Counted from the stretch's first letter, positions 44,968 to 55,016 are shown. The stretch: 64,000 nt of DNA from Pseudomonas koreensis (GCF_024169245.1 NZ_JALJWP010000001.1:992001-1056000), one strand, 5' to 3'. Program-made: numbers and translations. Notes: a model not told the origin generated them from the letters alone.

Positions 44968-46877
44968 CAGGACAACGCCTCCAGCTCCGCCTGCATGCTC
45001 TCCAGGATTTCCAGCGCTTCCATCCAGGCTTCTTCCAGCTCGGCTTCACGAACCTTCAATTTGGCCTGTTCGGCGAGCAGATCACGCAATTCATTCTTGC
45101 GCGCCGGCTCGTAAATATCGCTGTCACCCAGGCTGGCATCGACCTTGGCGAGTTTCTCGTGGAGCTTGCCCAGTTCAGCTTCAAGCTTGTCGGCCTCGCG
45201 CTTGTGCGGCGCCAGTTGCTGACGCAAAGCTGCCGCCGCCTGGCGCTGAGCCTTCTTGTCGGTCTTGTCCGGATTGACCGGGGTGTTGCTGACCGGCGCA
45301 TTGCGCTGACGGTATTCCACCAGCCAGCGCGCGTAGTCTTCGAGGTCGCCATCGAACTCTTCGACCTTGCCGTCGGCGACCAGATAGAAGTTGTCGGTGG
45401 TGCTCTTGAGCAAGTGCCGATCGTGAGACACCACCAGCACCGCACCGCTGAATTCCTGCAGGGCCATGGTCAGCGCCAGGCGCATTTCCAGGTCGAGGTG
45501 GTTGGTCGGTTCGTCGAGCAGCAACAGGTTCGGCCGCTCCCAGGCGATCAACGCGAGAGCCAGACGGGCCTTCTCGCCACCGGAGAAATTCAGCACCGGC
45601 TCATCGATGCGCGCGCCACGGAAGTCGAAACCGCCGAGGAAGTCACGCAGGGTCTGCTCGCGTTCGCCCGGCGCCAGGCGCTGCAAGTGCAGCAACGGGC
45701 TGGCCTTGGAATCCAGCGAGTCGAGCTGATGCTGGGCGAAGTAGCCGACCACGGTGTTTTCACCACGGGTCAGGCGCCCGGCCAACGGTTCGAGCTCGCC
45801 GGCGAGGTTCTTGATCAGCGTCGATTTACCCGCGCCGTTCGGCCCGAGCAGACCGATCCGCGCACCCGGGGTCAGCTGCAACTTGACCTTCTCGAGGATG
45901 GTCTTGTCGCCATAACCCAGGCGCGCATCGGACAGGTCGATCAATGGGCTGGAAATCTTCGTCGACTCGCGGAAGACGAAGTCGAACGGCGAATCGACGT
46001 GGGCCGCCGACAACTCTTCCATGCGCTCCAGCGCCTTGATCCGGCTCTGCGCCTGACGAGCCTTGGTCGCCTGGGCCTTGAAGCGGGCGATGTAGCTTTC
46101 CATGTGCGCACGTTGCGCCTGCTGCTTCTCATAGGCCTGTTGCTGCTGGGCCAGACGCTCGGCACGGGCGCGTTCGAACGCAGTGTAGCCGCCACGGTAG
46201 AGCGTCAGTTTGCGCTGATCGACATGCGCAACGTGATCGACCACTTCGTCGAGGAAGTCGCGGTCGTGGGAAATCAGCAGCAAGGTACCCGGATAACTCT
46301 TCAGCCACTCTTCGAGCCAGATGATCGCATCGAGGTCCAAGTGGTTGGTCGGTTCGTCGAGCAGCAGCAGATCCGACGGGCACATCAAGGCCTGCGCCAG
46401 ATTCAGACGCATCCGCCAGCCACCGGAGAAATCTCCTACCTGACGATCCATCTGCTCATTGGTGAAACCGAGTCCGGCGAGCAGCTTGCGCGCCCGCGCA
46501 TCGGCGGTGTAACCGTCGGCGCTATCGAGTTCGGCGTGCAGGCGCGCCAGCGCGGTGCCGTCGTGGGCCTCCTCGGCGGCGGCAAGCTCGCGCTGCACCT
46601 CGCGCAGACGCAGGTCGCCATCGAGCACATAATCGACCGCCAGGCGCTCGAGAGTATCGACCTCCTGACGCATGTGCGCGATGCGCCAGTCGGCGGGCAG
46701 CAGGCAGTCGCCCGAATCCGGGTGCAACTCGCCGCGCAGCAAGGCGAACAGGCTGGATTTGCCGGCACCGTTGGCGCCGATGAGGCCGGCTTTGTGGCCG
46801 GCGTGCAGGGTCAGCTCGGCGTCTTCTAGCAGACGTTGCGGGCCACGCTGTAAAGTCAGGTTCTGAAGTCGGATCAT
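44967..46877 (-). CDS. ABC-F family ATPase (YheS type)
   Basis: A 636-residue soluble protein with two ABC domains and no membrane segment. Walker A motifs are GANGAGKSS (about 34-42) and GPNGAGKST (near 345). Signatures FSGGWRMRLNLAQALM and FSGGEKARLALAL and Walker B LLLLDEPTNHLDLD/LE occur in each half. A P-site linker and a C-terminal coiled coil follow. The length is nearly that of E. coli YheS (637), one of four ABC-F ribosome-binding proteins that relieve translation stalls. The exact role here is inferred. Confidence 0.93.
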   Translation of the reverse strand: MIRLQNLTLQRGPQRLLEDAELTLHAGHKAGLIGANGAGKSSLFALLRGELHPDSGDCLLPADWRIAHMRQEVDTLERLAVDYVLDGDLRLREVQRELAAAEEAHDGTALARLHAELDSADGYTADARARKLLAGLGFTNEQMDRQVGDFSGGWRMRLNLAQALMCPSDLLLLDEPTNHLDLDAIIWLEEWLKSYPGTLLLISHDRDFLDEVVDHVAHVDQRKLTLYRGGYTAFERARAERLAQQQQAYEKQQAQRAHMESYIARFKAQATKARQAQSRIKALERMEELSAAHVDSPFDFVFRESTKISSPLIDLSDARLGYGDKTILEKVKLQLTPGARIGLLGPNGAGKSTLIKNLAGELEPLAGRLTRGENTVVGYFAQHQLDSLDSKASPLLHLQRLAPGEREQTLRDFLGGFDFRGARIDEPVLNFSGGEKARLALALIAWERPNLLLLDEPTNHLDLEMRLALTMALQEFSGAVLVVSHDRHLLKSTTDNFYLVADGKVEEFDGDLEDYARWLVEYRQRNAPVSNTPVNPDKTDKKAQRQAAAALRQQLAPHKREADKLEAELGKLHEKLAKVDASLGDSDIYEPARKNELRDLLAEQAKLKVREAELEEAWMEALEILESMQAELEALS

Positions 46878-46927
46878 AATGGCGGCGGAGTCTACCAGCT
46901 TCGCTCACAACTGGCGCGAGTAGCACG

Positions 46928-47389
46928 ATGTCCTCTGACCTGTGGAGCTTTGCCCTTGATGTCTACGCCCGGCCGGGCGTGGAAGATGCCTGCCTGCAAT
47001 TGCAAACGGCGGGCGCCAATGTCTGCCTGTTGCTCTGCGGTTTGTGGCTGGAGCAGCGCGCAGTAGCCTGCGATGAACCGCGCGTGCGCCTGCTCAAGGC
47101 CCTGACTGCGCCTTGGGATATCGAAGTGGTACAACCGCTGCGAACCCTGCGCATGCAATGGAAAGCGCGGGCTGCCGATGATGCGGTGGTGGCGGGTATG
47201 CGCGAGCAGATCAAATCACTTGAGCTTGAAGCTGAGCGTACCTTGCTGTCACGGCTCGAAGGTGTGGCGCAGGAGTGGACGCGTAACGATGCAGGTGCGG
47301 TGACCTGGCTTGAAGGCTTGGCCGGCAATGCGGCCAGCCTGAACCGCGACGCGCTGCAAGTGCTGCGCGTCGCGGCAACCGGCACTTAG
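46928..47389 (+). CDS. TIGR02444 family protein
   Basis: A 153-residue cytosolic protein with the family features SDLWSFALDVYARPGVEDAC, GANVCLLLCGLWLEQR and WDIEVVQPLRTLRMQWK. It is largely helical and of unknown function. It is divergent from the ABC-F gene (50-bp space) and its last four bases overlap the convergent algP stop. Conserved at this place in pseudomonads. Confidence 0.9.
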   Translation: MSSDLWSFALDVYARPGVEDACLQLQTAGANVCLLLCGLWLEQRAVACDEPRVRLLKALTAPWDIEVVQPLRTLRMQWKARAADDAVVAGMREQIKSLELEAERTLLSRLEGVAQEWTRNDAGAVTWLEGLAGNAASLNRDALQVLRVAATGT

Positions 47390-48594
47390 GAAGCGCTGGT
47401 CGGGGTGTTGCTGACGCTCGACGAAGCGGCTGGCGCTGGCGCAGTCGAAGGGGTCGAGTGAGTAGCGGAGGACGGTGCCGACGCAGCTGGAGCAGCCGGG
47501 GTAGCGGCAGTGGCAGGCTTGGCCGCTGGAGCGGTGGCCGGTTTGGTCGCGACTGGTTTGGCCGCTGCAGGCTTTTTCACCGCTGGTTTTGCGGCTGGCT
47601 TGGCAGCAGGTTTTGCCGCAGCGGTCGCAGGCTTGGCAGCAGCGGGTTTCGCAGCAGGCTTGGTGGCCGGTTTCGCGGCGGTTTTTGCCGCAGGCTTTGC
47701 CGACGATGTTGCGGCTGGTTTGGCAGCCGGTTTTACCGCCACTTTCGCAGCAGGTTTGGCGGCGGCCGGTTTAACAGCAGTTTTGGCGGCAGGCTTCGCA
47801 GCGGCGGTTTTGGCTGCAGGTTTTGCTGCTGGTTTTACCGCTGGTTTTGCCGCTGCTTTGGCAGCAGGTTTGGCGGCTGCGGTTTTCGCTGGCGCGGCTT
47901 TGGTAGCGGCCGGTTTTGCAGCTGATCTGGCAGCGGTGGTTTTCGCTGCTGGCTTGGTTGCAGCAGATTTGGCCGCCGTGGTTTTAGCCGCCGGTTTTGC
48001 CGCGCTCGCTGCAGCAGGTTTCTTCGCTGCAGTTTTCGCCAATGGCTTGGCAGCTGCTTTTACCGGCGCCTTGGCCGCTGGTTTGGCGGCGGCTCTCGCA
48101 GCAGCAGGTTTGGCCGCAGCAGTCTTCGCCGGAGCTTTGCTTGCAGCAGGTTTGGCAGCGACTTTCTTCGCTGGCGCCGCTGCCGGTTTGGCCGAGCGCG
48201 ACGACAATACTTTGCCCACTGCTTCCTGAACGCGGCCAACTCCCTGGGCCAGTTTCAGGCTTTCCTGAGCATCACGCTTGAGTTGCAGAATGTAGCTGCG
48301 GGTTTCGGACTGACGATCTTTCAATGCATCGAGCAGGTCTTCGAGTTCTTTCACCGAAGCCTTGGCTTTGTTCTGCGCCTTGGCTTTGCCAGCGGTGGCG
48401 GCGTCTTGCAGTTTGGTGCGCGACTTGTGCAGTTTTTCCTGCGCTTTGCCACGCTGTTTTTCCAGCTTGGCGAGCAGTTTTTCAGCATCAGCCAAGGCTT
48501 GCGAGCAAGCGTTTTCCAAATGCTCGAGCAAGCTGCCCGACAGTTGTTGGAGTAAGTGCAACGGAGTATTTACAGGCTTCTTGGTGGCCGACAT
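47386..48594 (-). CDS. algP: AlgP, histone H1-like regulator with KPAA repeats
   Basis: A 402-residue basic protein. The N-terminal ~130 residues are helical and coiled coil (ACSQALADAEKLLAKLEKQR). The rest is a low-complexity tail of Lys-Pro-Ala-Ala units, resembling eukaryotic histone H1. AlgP (AlgR3) binds DNA and was described as a regulator of alginate gene algD in P. aeruginosa, where the repeat tract varies between strains. It is near algQ and algR as expected. Repeats span about 47,440-48,190. Confidence 0.93.
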   Translation of the reverse strand: MSATKKPVNTPLHLLQQLSGSLLEHLENACSQALADAEKLLAKLEKQRGKAQEKLHKSRTKLQDAATAGKAKAQNKAKASVKELEDLLDALKDRQSETRSYILQLKRDAQESLKLAQGVGRVQEAVGKVLSSRSAKPAAAPAKKVAAKPAASKAPAKTAAAKPAAARAAAKPAAKAPVKAAAKPLAKTAAKKPAAASAAKPAAKTTAAKSAATKPAAKTTAARSAAKPAATKAAPAKTAAAKPAAKAAAKPAVKPAAKPAAKTAAAKPAAKTAVKPAAAKPAAKVAVKPAAKPAATSSAKPAAKTAAKPATKPAAKPAAAKPATAAAKPAAKPAAKPAVKKPAAAKPVATKPATAPAAKPATAATPAAPAASAPSSATHSTPSTAPAPAASSSVSNTPTSAS

Positions 48595-48785
48595 GGTTTA
48601 CCTCCTGGCTGACGTGAGTGCGGCTCATACTAGACCTCTGCTGATACCGCCGCTAGGGCATGTTGACAGTATCTGCGCCGTTGCGTTGCACCGTAGCCGA
48701 AATGTTCTGCGCCGAGGAAAAAGCAGTTCACCGATGCAGACGTTCGCGCTGGCATAATCCCCGCATCTCAGGTCGGAGAGTGCCC

Positions 48786-49451
48786 ATGTCGCGCTACTTT
48801 ATTTTGTCCCTATACATGTTTTTTTCGCTGGCTCACGCCGATGAAAAAACCACGGCGAACGATGCTCATGACCTGGCTTATAGCCTCGGTGCCAGCCTGG
48901 GTGAGCGGCTGCGTCAGGAGGTGCCGCAATTGCAGATCCAGGCGCTGATCGAAGGTCTGCAACAGGCGTATCAGGGTAAGCCACTGGCGTTGAGTGAAGC
49001 GCGTATCGAACAGATTCTCGCCGACCACGAATCGCGCAATGCCGAGCAGGCCTCACGCCAATCGAGCGACGCCGCGATGGAAAACGAGCAACGCTTTCTC
49101 AGCGCAGAAAAAGCCAAGCCGGGGGTGAAGGAACTGGCCGATGGCATCCTCCTGACCGAGCTCGTTGCGGGCAATGGCGCCAAGGCCGGCCCCGACGGAA
49201 AAGTGCAGGTGCTGTATGTCGGCAAGCTGCCGGATGGCACCGTGTTCGATCAGAACAGCCAGCCGCAGTGGTTCAACCTCGACAGCGTGATCGCCGGTTG
49301 GCGCACCGCGTTGCAGAACATGCCGGTAGGGGCGAAATGGCGACTGGTGATTCCATCGGATCAGGCCTATGGCGCCGACGGTGCCGGCGACCTGATCGCG
49401 CCCTTCACGCCGCTGGTATTTGAGGTGGAACTGCGTGGTGCGACGAGCTGA
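48786..49451 (+). CDS. FKBP-type peptidyl-prolyl isomerase, exported
   Basis: A 221-residue protein with a signal peptide (YFILSLYMFFSLAHA-DEKT), an N-terminal helical dimerisation region (DLAYSLGASLGERLRQEVPQ) and a C-terminal FKBP domain with VQVLYVGKLPDGTVFDQN and WRLVIPSDQAYGADGAG. It resembles FkpA/Mip periplasmic chaperones. Several aromatic positions of the FKBP pocket look altered, so isomerase activity is probable, not certain. It is divergent from algP and followed by a terminator. Confidence 0.92.
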   Translation: MSRYFILSLYMFFSLAHADEKTTANDAHDLAYSLGASLGERLRQEVPQLQIQALIEGLQQAYQGKPLALSEARIEQILADHESRNAEQASRQSSDAAMENEQRFLSAEKAKPGVKELADGILLTELVAGNGAKAGPDGKVQVLYVGKLPDGTVFDQNSQPQWFNLDSVIAGWRTALQNMPVGAKWRLVIPSDQAYGADGAGDLIAPFTPLVFEVELRGATS

Positions 49452-49459
49452 TCGGGCAT

Positions 49460-49493
49460 AAAAAAACGGTGCGCTTTCGGGCGCACCGTTTTT
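49460..49493. terminator. Bidirectional terminator between FKBP gene and algQ
   Basis: The stem AAAACGGTGCGC / GCGCACCGTTTTT with a TTTCGG loop lies between the two convergent genes. Confidence 0.9.
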
Positions 49494-49508
49494 CATGAAG
49501 GTCGTGGA

Positions 49509-49967
49509 TCAGGCCTGAACCGGATCTTCTGCCTTGTGTGCCGTGTGCAGCACTTCGATCAGGCAGTCTTCAAGTTCGAAGCGTTCGTGCAGCAACCCCC
49601 CGAGCTCCTTGAATTTCTCTGCAACGCATTTGCCTTCATCGCACAGGTCGTTGAACGCGAGCAGCTTCTCGGTAATGACGTCGATGCGCGGGTAGATCGT
49701 TTCGGCGAGTTCCAGACCGCGCTTGTCGTTGAACGCCTTGGCTTCGCCAGTCAGCTGTTCATAGATTTCGAAGTGCCCCGCCGATACGTAATCGACCAGC
49801 ACCCCACAGAACTCCTGCAAAGGCTTGCGACTCTCGGACAGCGACTCAGGCTGCGCACCGAGTTTGTCGTAGGCGCCGATCAGCTCTTCACGCTCCTGCA
49901 ACCAGCGGTCGATCAGCAGATGAACCCCACCCCAACGTTCCTGAGCATTCTGACAACTTTCGAGCAT
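49509..49967 (-). CDS. algQ: Anti-sigma-70 factor / regulator AlgQ (Rsd family)
   Basis: A 152-residue all-helical protein of the Rsd/AlgQ family. Conserved parts are [20 protein letters not shown] near the N-terminus and [20 protein letters not shown]. AlgQ binds region 4 of sigma-70 (RpoD), freeing core polymerase for other sigma factors, and affects alginate and siderophore genes in P. aeruginosa. The start at 49967 ([11 protein letters not shown]) matches the family. It is convergent with the FKBP gene. Confidence 0.95.
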   Translation of the reverse strand: MLESCQNAQERWGGVHLLIDRWLQEREELIGAYDKLGAQPESLSESRKPLQEFCGVLVDYVSAGHFEIYEQLTGEAKAFNDKRGLELAETIYPRIDVITEKLLAFNDLCDEGKCVAEKFKELGGLLHERFELEDCLIEVLHTAHKAEDPVQA

Positions 49968-50148
49968 GGCGATCTCTCTTCCCTTGTGGGTCATGCTGCT
50001 CTACACCCGCGCCGCTGTTCTGATTTGACTAGTGGACGATCGGGCAGAGCGTCATCGAGCAACATAAATCCAATGACACGTGCCGGCCAGATTATGCCCG
50101 CACGCCTATGGCTTCAAGGTACGCAGGAGATAAAGTTCATACAAGTGT

Positions 50149-50700
50149 TTAATCCCTGACCAGCGAGTGATGCGACGCTTCGTCGCTGACCGGTCGTTGC
50201 AGAGCGCTCCAGATCAGACGCAGCAACTGATAGACCGCAAGAATCGATACGCCGACAAAAAACAGCAGACTCCATTCCGGGATGCTCAAATCGAACAGCG
50301 TCCAGGAAATTTCCGCGCAATCGGCGCCACCGTTGAACATCCGTTGCAAGGCGCATATCCACGGCAACCCGCTGAAGAAGGTCTCCACCGCCGGCGTGCA
50401 TTTGACCAGCTGCAGCATGGAATCACTCTGGATCAATACCTGGCGCCACGCAGCCATGGTGCCGCCCAGACTGGCGCCCAGCGCAAGCAGCCAGTAACAC
50501 CACAAGCCAACGCGCCTGGGGCCGTGCACCGCTGCTACGCCACAGATGATGCACAGCAACGTGAGGAACAATCGCTGCACCAGGCACAGGCTGCATGGCG
50601 TAAGACCGATCGCGTATTCGAGATAATAGGAAGCTCCCAGAGCAAAGGCCCCCGCAATGAAAGCCATGAAGAACAAGGAGCGTGAGCAGGCCAACGACAT
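50149..50700 (-). CDS. dsbB: Disulfide bond formation protein DsbB family
   Basis: A 183-residue inner-membrane protein with four hydrophobic segments and both DsbB cysteine pairs: C36-x-x-C39 (TPCSLCLVQR) and C101...C116 (VKCTPA, PWICAL). It reoxidises DsbA and passes electrons to ubiquinone. Pseudomonads have two such proteins; this position next to hemY corresponds to the one called DsbH in P. aeruginosa. It is preceded by a 217-bp gene-free space. Confidence 0.94.
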   Translation of the reverse strand: MSLACSRSLFFMAFIAGAFALGASYYLEYAIGLTPCSLCLVQRLFLTLLCIICGVAAVHGPRRVGLWCYWLLALGASLGGTMAAWRQVLIQSDSMLQLVKCTPAVETFFSGLPWICALQRMFNGGADCAEISWTLFDLSIPEWSLLFFVGVSILAVYQLLRLIWSALQRPVSDEASHHSLVRD

Positions 50701-50917
50701 GGCTTTTCCGTAACAGTAGAGACAGACGGTTACGGTAGAGGAAAGCGTGTCAGCCTTTCAAGGCGAGGGCCTGCCGACAGTTCACCACAGGTGTAGGGAA
50801 AACCCGACACGTTCGAGAGGAAACGATGAAGCACGCTGTAGGACTTTGCCTCAAGGAAGCAACGAAGAGGAATTTTCACTGGTTGAAAGTTCGCGAGGGA
50901 GTGACCTCCCCCGCCCT
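50701..50917 (+). other. Gene-free space between hemY and dsbB with dense GGA motifs
   Basis: No reading frame is convincing. On the plus strand seven GGA trinucleotides fall between 50739 and 50900 (for example AGAGGAAAG, CAAGGAAGC, GAAGAGGAATT), more than twice the chance expectation. A GGGAG-TGAC-CTCCC hairpin lies near 50897-50910. The GGA density resembles CsrA/RsmA-binding RNAs, but no promoter or terminator was identified. The dsbB promoter should lie here on the minus strand. Confidence 0.3.
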
Positions 50918-52156
50918 TCAGACCTTCGCCGCTACAGGCAAAGGCGCGGCCAGCAGGCGTTCGTCCAGCAGCCCCAGACCTTCCTGGAACAACTGATTGC
51001 TGCGCTCGGTATCGCCGAGCTGTGCAAGCAGACGCGCCAACTCCGCACAGGTTTCTGGATTGCGCTGTACACGCAGACTGCTTTCCAGATAATCGCGGGC
51101 CTTGCCCCACAGACTGGTTTGCAGACACAGACGCCCGAGGGTCAACAGCAGGCTTGGATCGGCCGGATGCTCCTTCAGCCAGCCTTCGGCAGTCTGCAAC
51201 TGACGCGCAGGATCACTGCCACGAACCAGGCCATACAGACGAGCCAGGTGACTGTCGTACTTGCGCTTGAGTGCCGAACGCAATACTTCTTCGGCCTCGA
51301 CCTGAGCGCCAAGCTGGCGCAGTTGCTCGGCATAGGCGACCACCAGGGGCGGTTCCTGACGTTGCGCCGAAGTCAGCTGCTCCCACGCACGCTTGAGCGA
51401 TTGCAGCCCGACCGTGCCGTCTTCTTCGCGATGCGCGGCCAGCGACAGGTTTTCACCCCAGGCACGCCGCTCGAGTTCAGCCAGTTCTGCCGGCGGCAGC
51501 ACTTTGTCCTTGCGCAACTCTGGCAGCAGACGAATCACCGCCGACCACTCGCCACGCTGCTGATACAGACGCTGCAATTGACGCAGTGTTTGTGCACTGC
51601 GTGGATGCCGTTCGTGCATTGCCTGCAACGTCACCAGTGCGCCATCGGTGTCGCCACGATCGGTCTGCAGTTGTGCATGACTCAGGGCGATCGCCAACTC
51701 GGCTTGCGGCTGACGCTCCAGTGCACGCTCGAGCAAACGATCGCTTTCTTCGTACTGGCCTTGCTCGTTCGCCGCGCGTGCGGCGCCGAGGTAGTAAAGC
51801 AGTGGCTGGCGCTCGGCTTCCGCCGCACGGGTCAAATGCCGCTGCGCACTGGCCCAGCGTCCTTCGGCCAGATCCAGTTGGCCGTGTTCGATCGCTACTT
51901 GCACGCGGCGGCTGCGATTACGCCGCGACCACGGATTGACCACCCCGGTGGAGGTCATCACCAGCTCGACCAGCACCTTGATGCCCCAGAACAGCAGCCA
52001 CAGCACCGCGATCACTGCCAGCGTTGCCCACAGGCTCGACTCGTAGCGGAAGCTCTTGTACGCCACCAGCACGTAACCGGAATGCTCGGCGATCGCCAGG
52101 CCCAGCGCTGCCGTCGCGGCGATGACCAGAAACACGATTACATAGAGGCGCTTCAT
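50918..52156 (-). CDS. hemY: Heme biosynthesis-associated protein HemY
   Basis: A 412-residue inner-membrane protein with two N-terminal hydrophobic segments (residues 3-19 and about 40-60) and a cytoplasmic or periplasmic TPR domain (LTRAAEAERQPLLYYLGAAR, LALSHAQLQ-type helices). It is the proteobacterial HemY, found in hemCDXY operons, distinct from the protoporphyrinogen oxidase of the same name in Gram-positives. No enzymatic activity is established. ATGA overlap couples it to hemDX. Confidence 0.94.
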   Translation of the reverse strand: MKRLYVIVFLVIAATAALGLAIAEHSGYVLVAYKSFRYESSLWATLAVIAVLWLLFWGIKVLVELVMTSTGVVNPWSRRNRSRRVQVAIEHGQLDLAEGRWASAQRHLTRAAEAERQPLLYYLGAARAANEQGQYEESDRLLERALERQPQAELAIALSHAQLQTDRGDTDGALVTLQAMHERHPRSAQTLRQLQRLYQQRGEWSAVIRLLPELRKDKVLPPAELAELERRAWGENLSLAAHREEDGTVGLQSLKRAWEQLTSAQRQEPPLVVAYAEQLRQLGAQVEAEEVLRSALKRKYDSHLARLYGLVRGSDPARQLQTAEGWLKEHPADPSLLLTLGRLCLQTSLWGKARDYLESSLRVQRNPETCAELARLLAQLGDTERSNQLFQEGLGLLDERLLAAPLPVAAKV

Positions 52157-54078
52157 GGAGTCGCCTCCTGCGCCGGGTTGGCGGCAGGCTTGGCGAACGG
52201 TTTCACCGATTCTTCGGCATTGACGTTCCGCCGCTCCAGATACCCCTGCACCGCGCTCAAGGTGCCGGTCAGATCCGGAGTCTTGACGGTGACCGGTTCC
52301 TTGCTCAGCTCGCCGACCTGTTCCAGCATGACTTTGCTTTGCGGGTTGTCCGGGTTGAAATTGCCCTTGAGTACATCGCGCGCCTCGGCCAGCGCCTGGG
52401 TGTAGACCGGCGCCTGACCGTTGAGCGCCGCCCACTGCGCCTGTTCCAGCGCCAGACTCAGGGCCAGGCGCACCTGGCTCAGGCTCTGCCCGGCCAACAG
52501 CGGTTTGACGTTCTTGTCAGCGTTGAAATCGATGCGGATATAGCGCGAAACCTTGTCCCACCATTGTGCCCAGCGACTGGCGCCATCGCCGTCGGCGGTC
52601 AGGCCCAGCAGCGACTCGCCGCGATCCTTGTACTCCGGCGCCAGCTCGGTGAGATCGATGACCTGATCGCGCAGCGCGCCCAGGCGCAGGAACAGCCCGG
52701 TGCGATCCGGCTGTTCGGTGCTGCGCAAGGCGACCAGGGTTTTCGCCACTTGCTCGCGTGCGGCGAAGGAACCCGGATCATTCTGTTCCCGAAGGATTTC
52801 GTCAGCGCCCTGCACCAGCGCCTGCGCGCTACTGATGTCCTGCAATGCCGAGAGGCGCAGGCTGGCCAGGCGCAGCAAGTGCTCGGCCTCAGCCAGGCGC
52901 CAGTCCTTGCGACTGGCGCCGAGGACGGTTTCCAGTCGCTGATTGAGGCGCTGTTGATCGCCCTGCAATTGCGTCACCAGACGCTGACGCTCGGCGAGTT
53001 CGTCAGCACCGGGCAACTGCGCCAGGCGCTCGGTCAAACGTTGCTCGTTGAGCTTCAGACTCTGCGCCTGATCGTTCAACGCCTGTACCTGACTCGACTG
53101 CTGTTGCGTGTTGCTCTGCAGGTGGCGCACCTGCCAGACACCCCAGCCACCAATGGCGACACCGGCAGCGCCGAGGAGCAGGGCAACAATCGCCAGTCCA
53201 TTGCCTCGGCGCGGCTCTTTGGCCGGTGGTGGAGTTTCAACCTGGGCATCGAGCGCAGGCTGGACGTCATCTTTTGGCAAGGCTGTTTCGCTCACGTATC
53301 CATCCTTTGCATTAGAAAACGGCACCGGAAATTCCCGTAACGCCGTCAGCAAAGCCGCGGCATTCGCGCCGCGGCAATCCACAACTGTTTGAGCGCCGGC
53401 GGCACGTGCCAGCTCGGCGACCCTCGGGCTTGGAACAAACAACGGCAACGGCGCGATCTGCGGCCAGGCATCGCCGGCCATCTGCCGCAGGTGCTCGAAA
53501 CCCTGTCCACTGCTGACCACCAGCCCGTTCAAGCGTTCCGCTTCGATACGCCGTAGCAGCTCGTTTGGCGGGTAGGCTGGAAGGTCGCGGCGATACAACT
53601 CCAGATACTCGACACTAGCACCAAGCGCGCGCAGGCGCTCGGCAAGCAGCTCCCGACCACCCTCGCCACGCAGAATCATCACCTGCGCACCGGGTTGGCT
53701 GACCGCCTCGCGCAGACGCGGCAATTGCAGCAAGGCTTCACTGTCATCGCCATCAGCCGGGAAGTTCACATCGAGACCGTGCTCGCGCAGAATCTCTGCG
53801 GTCGCCGCGCCGACGCTGAACCACGGCATGGTCAACGGTGCCGAGCCTTCGCACTTGAGCAGATCTACCGCGATCCGCGCCGCCGGTTTGCTGACCACGA
53901 TCACCGCGCTGCAGGCAGACAATCGCCTGATCGACTGACGAATACTGTCAGAGAGCGGCAGCGGAACAATGTCCAAAAGCGGCAGGCAACTGCTGAAAAT
54001 CCCCTGCCCGGCCAGCTGTTCGGCCAGCGCCGCACAGTCATCCGCAGGGCGCGTCAGCAGCAGGCGCCAGCCGGTCAC
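52153..54078 (-). CDS. hemD: Fused uroporphyrinogen-III synthase (HemD) and membrane protein HemX
   Basis: A continuous 641-codon frame. Residues 1-255 are HemD, which closes hydroxymethylbilane to uroporphyrinogen III ([36 protein letters not shown]). Residues ~262-641 are HemX, with one hydrophobic segment ([20 protein letters not shown], near 292) and a long coiled coil. No stop separates them, but a GTG at 53293-53295 has AAGGAT seven bases upstream and would start a separate 380-residue HemX ([10 protein letters not shown]). The gene overlaps hemC and hemY by 4 nt each. Confidence 0.92.
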   Translation of the reverse strand: MTGWRLLLTRPADDCAALAEQLAGQGIFSSCLPLLDIVPLPLSDSIRQSIRRLSACSAVIVVSKPAARIAVDLLKCEGSAPLTMPWFSVGAATAEILREHGLDVNFPADGDDSEALLQLPRLREAVSQPGAQVMILRGEGGRELLAERLRALGASVEYLELYRRDLPAYPPNELLRRIEAERLNGLVVSSGQGFEHLRQMAGDAWPQIAPLPLFVPSPRVAELARAAGAQTVVDCRGANAAALLTALREFPVPFSNAKDGYVSETALPKDDVQPALDAQVETPPPAKEPRRGNGLAIVALLLGAAGVAIGGWGVWQVRHLQSNTQQQSSQVQALNDQAQSLKLNEQRLTERLAQLPGADELAERQRLVTQLQGDQQRLNQRLETVLGASRKDWRLAEAEHLLRLASLRLSALQDISSAQALVQGADEILREQNDPGSFAAREQVAKTLVALRSTEQPDRTGLFLRLGALRDQVIDLTELAPEYKDRGESLLGLTADGDGASRWAQWWDKVSRYIRIDFNADKNVKPLLAGQSLSQVRLALSLALEQAQWAALNGQAPVYTQALAEARDVLKGNFNPDNPQSKVMLEQVGELSKEPVTVKTPDLTGTLSAVQGYLERRNVNAEESVKPFAKPAANPAQEATP

Positions 54079-55016
54079 TCGTGACCCGCCTCGCCGTATA
54101 CCGCTTTGAGAATGTCATCGGCGCCCTGCTTGAGCAGGTCTTCGGCGACCTGCACGCCCAAGGCTTCAGCATCAGCGCGCGGCGCGCGCGCTTCGGCGCT
54201 GAGCAGCTTGCCGCCGCTTGGCTCACCGACCAGACCGCGCAACCACAACTGCTCGCCTTCGAGCACCGCATAACAGGCGATCGGCACCTGGCAGCCACCG
54301 TTGAGATGTTTGTTGAGAGCACGTTCGGCGTTGACGCGCGAAGCGGTATCGGCGTGATGCAAAGGCGCGAGCAAGGCGTGGATTTCGTTATCGGCGCTGC
54401 GGCATTCGATGCCGACCGCGCCCTGGCCACCGGCCGGGAGACTGTCATCGACACTGATCGCCGAGGTGATGCGATCCTCGAAACCGAGGCGGATCAGACC
54501 GGCCGCTGCGAGGATGATCGCGTCGTACTCGCCGGCGTCGAGCTTGGCCAGACGGGTGTTGACGTTGCCGCGCAGAAAACGGATCTGCAGATCCGGGCGA
54601 CGCGCCAGCAATTGGGTCTGCCGACGCAGGCTCGATGTGCCGACAACGGCACCGGTCGGCAGCGCTTCAAGACTTGCATAGGTGTTGGAGACGAATGCAT
54701 CGCGCGGGTCTTCACGTTCGCAGATGCAGAACAGACCCAGGCCCTGCGGGAAGTCCATCGGCACGTCTTTCATCGAATGCACGGCGATGTCGGCCTGGTT
54801 TTCCAGCAGCGCGGTTTCCAGTTCCTTGACGAACAGGCCCTTGCCGCCGATCTTCGACAGTGGCGAGTCGAGCAGCTTGTCGCCGCGACTGACCATGGGC
54901 ACCAGCGTCACCAGCAAGCCCGGATGGGCCGCTTCCAGACGGGCTTTGACGTATTCGGCCTGCCAGAGGGCCAGCGCACTTTTACGGGTGGCGATGCGGA
55001 TTTCGCGAGGGGACAT
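54075..55016 (-). CDS. hemC: Hydroxymethylbilane synthase (porphobilinogen deaminase)
   Basis: A 313-residue enzyme that polymerises four porphobilinogens into hydroxymethylbilane. The dipyrromethane cofactor cysteine is Cys242 in [12 protein letters not shown], and [12 protein letters not shown] (about 126-137) and [13 protein letters not shown] mark the substrate-binding arginines. Length is normal. It starts the hemC-hemDX-hemY operon and shares a 4-nt overlap with hemD. It is 137 bp past the algR stop, with the algR terminator between. Confidence 0.97.
   Translation of the reverse strand: MSPREIRIATRKSALALWQAEYVKARLEAAHPGLLVTLVPMVSRGDKLLDSPLSKIGGKGLFVKELETALLENQADIAVHSMKDVPMDFPQGLGLFCICEREDPRDAFVSNTYASLEALPTGAVVGTSSLRRQTQLLARRPDLQIRFLRGNVNTRLAKLDAGEYDAIILAAAGLIRLGFEDRITSAISVDDSLPAGGQGAVGIECRSADNEIHALLAPLHHADTASRVNAERALNKHLNGGCQVPIACYAVLEGEQLWLRGLVGEPSGGKLLSAEARAPRADAEALGVQVAEDLLKQGADDILKAVYGEAGHE

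Noticed and set aside
47510..48229. Alanine-rich plus-strand frame opposite algP
   Set aside because: It is the mirror reading of the KPAA repeat DNA and has no start signal or family resemblance.
50091..50117. Promoter (CTTCAA...ATTATG, minus strand TTGAAG/CATAAT) for algQ
   Set aside because: The spacing is only 15 bp and the match is ordinary; not strong enough to list as a feature.
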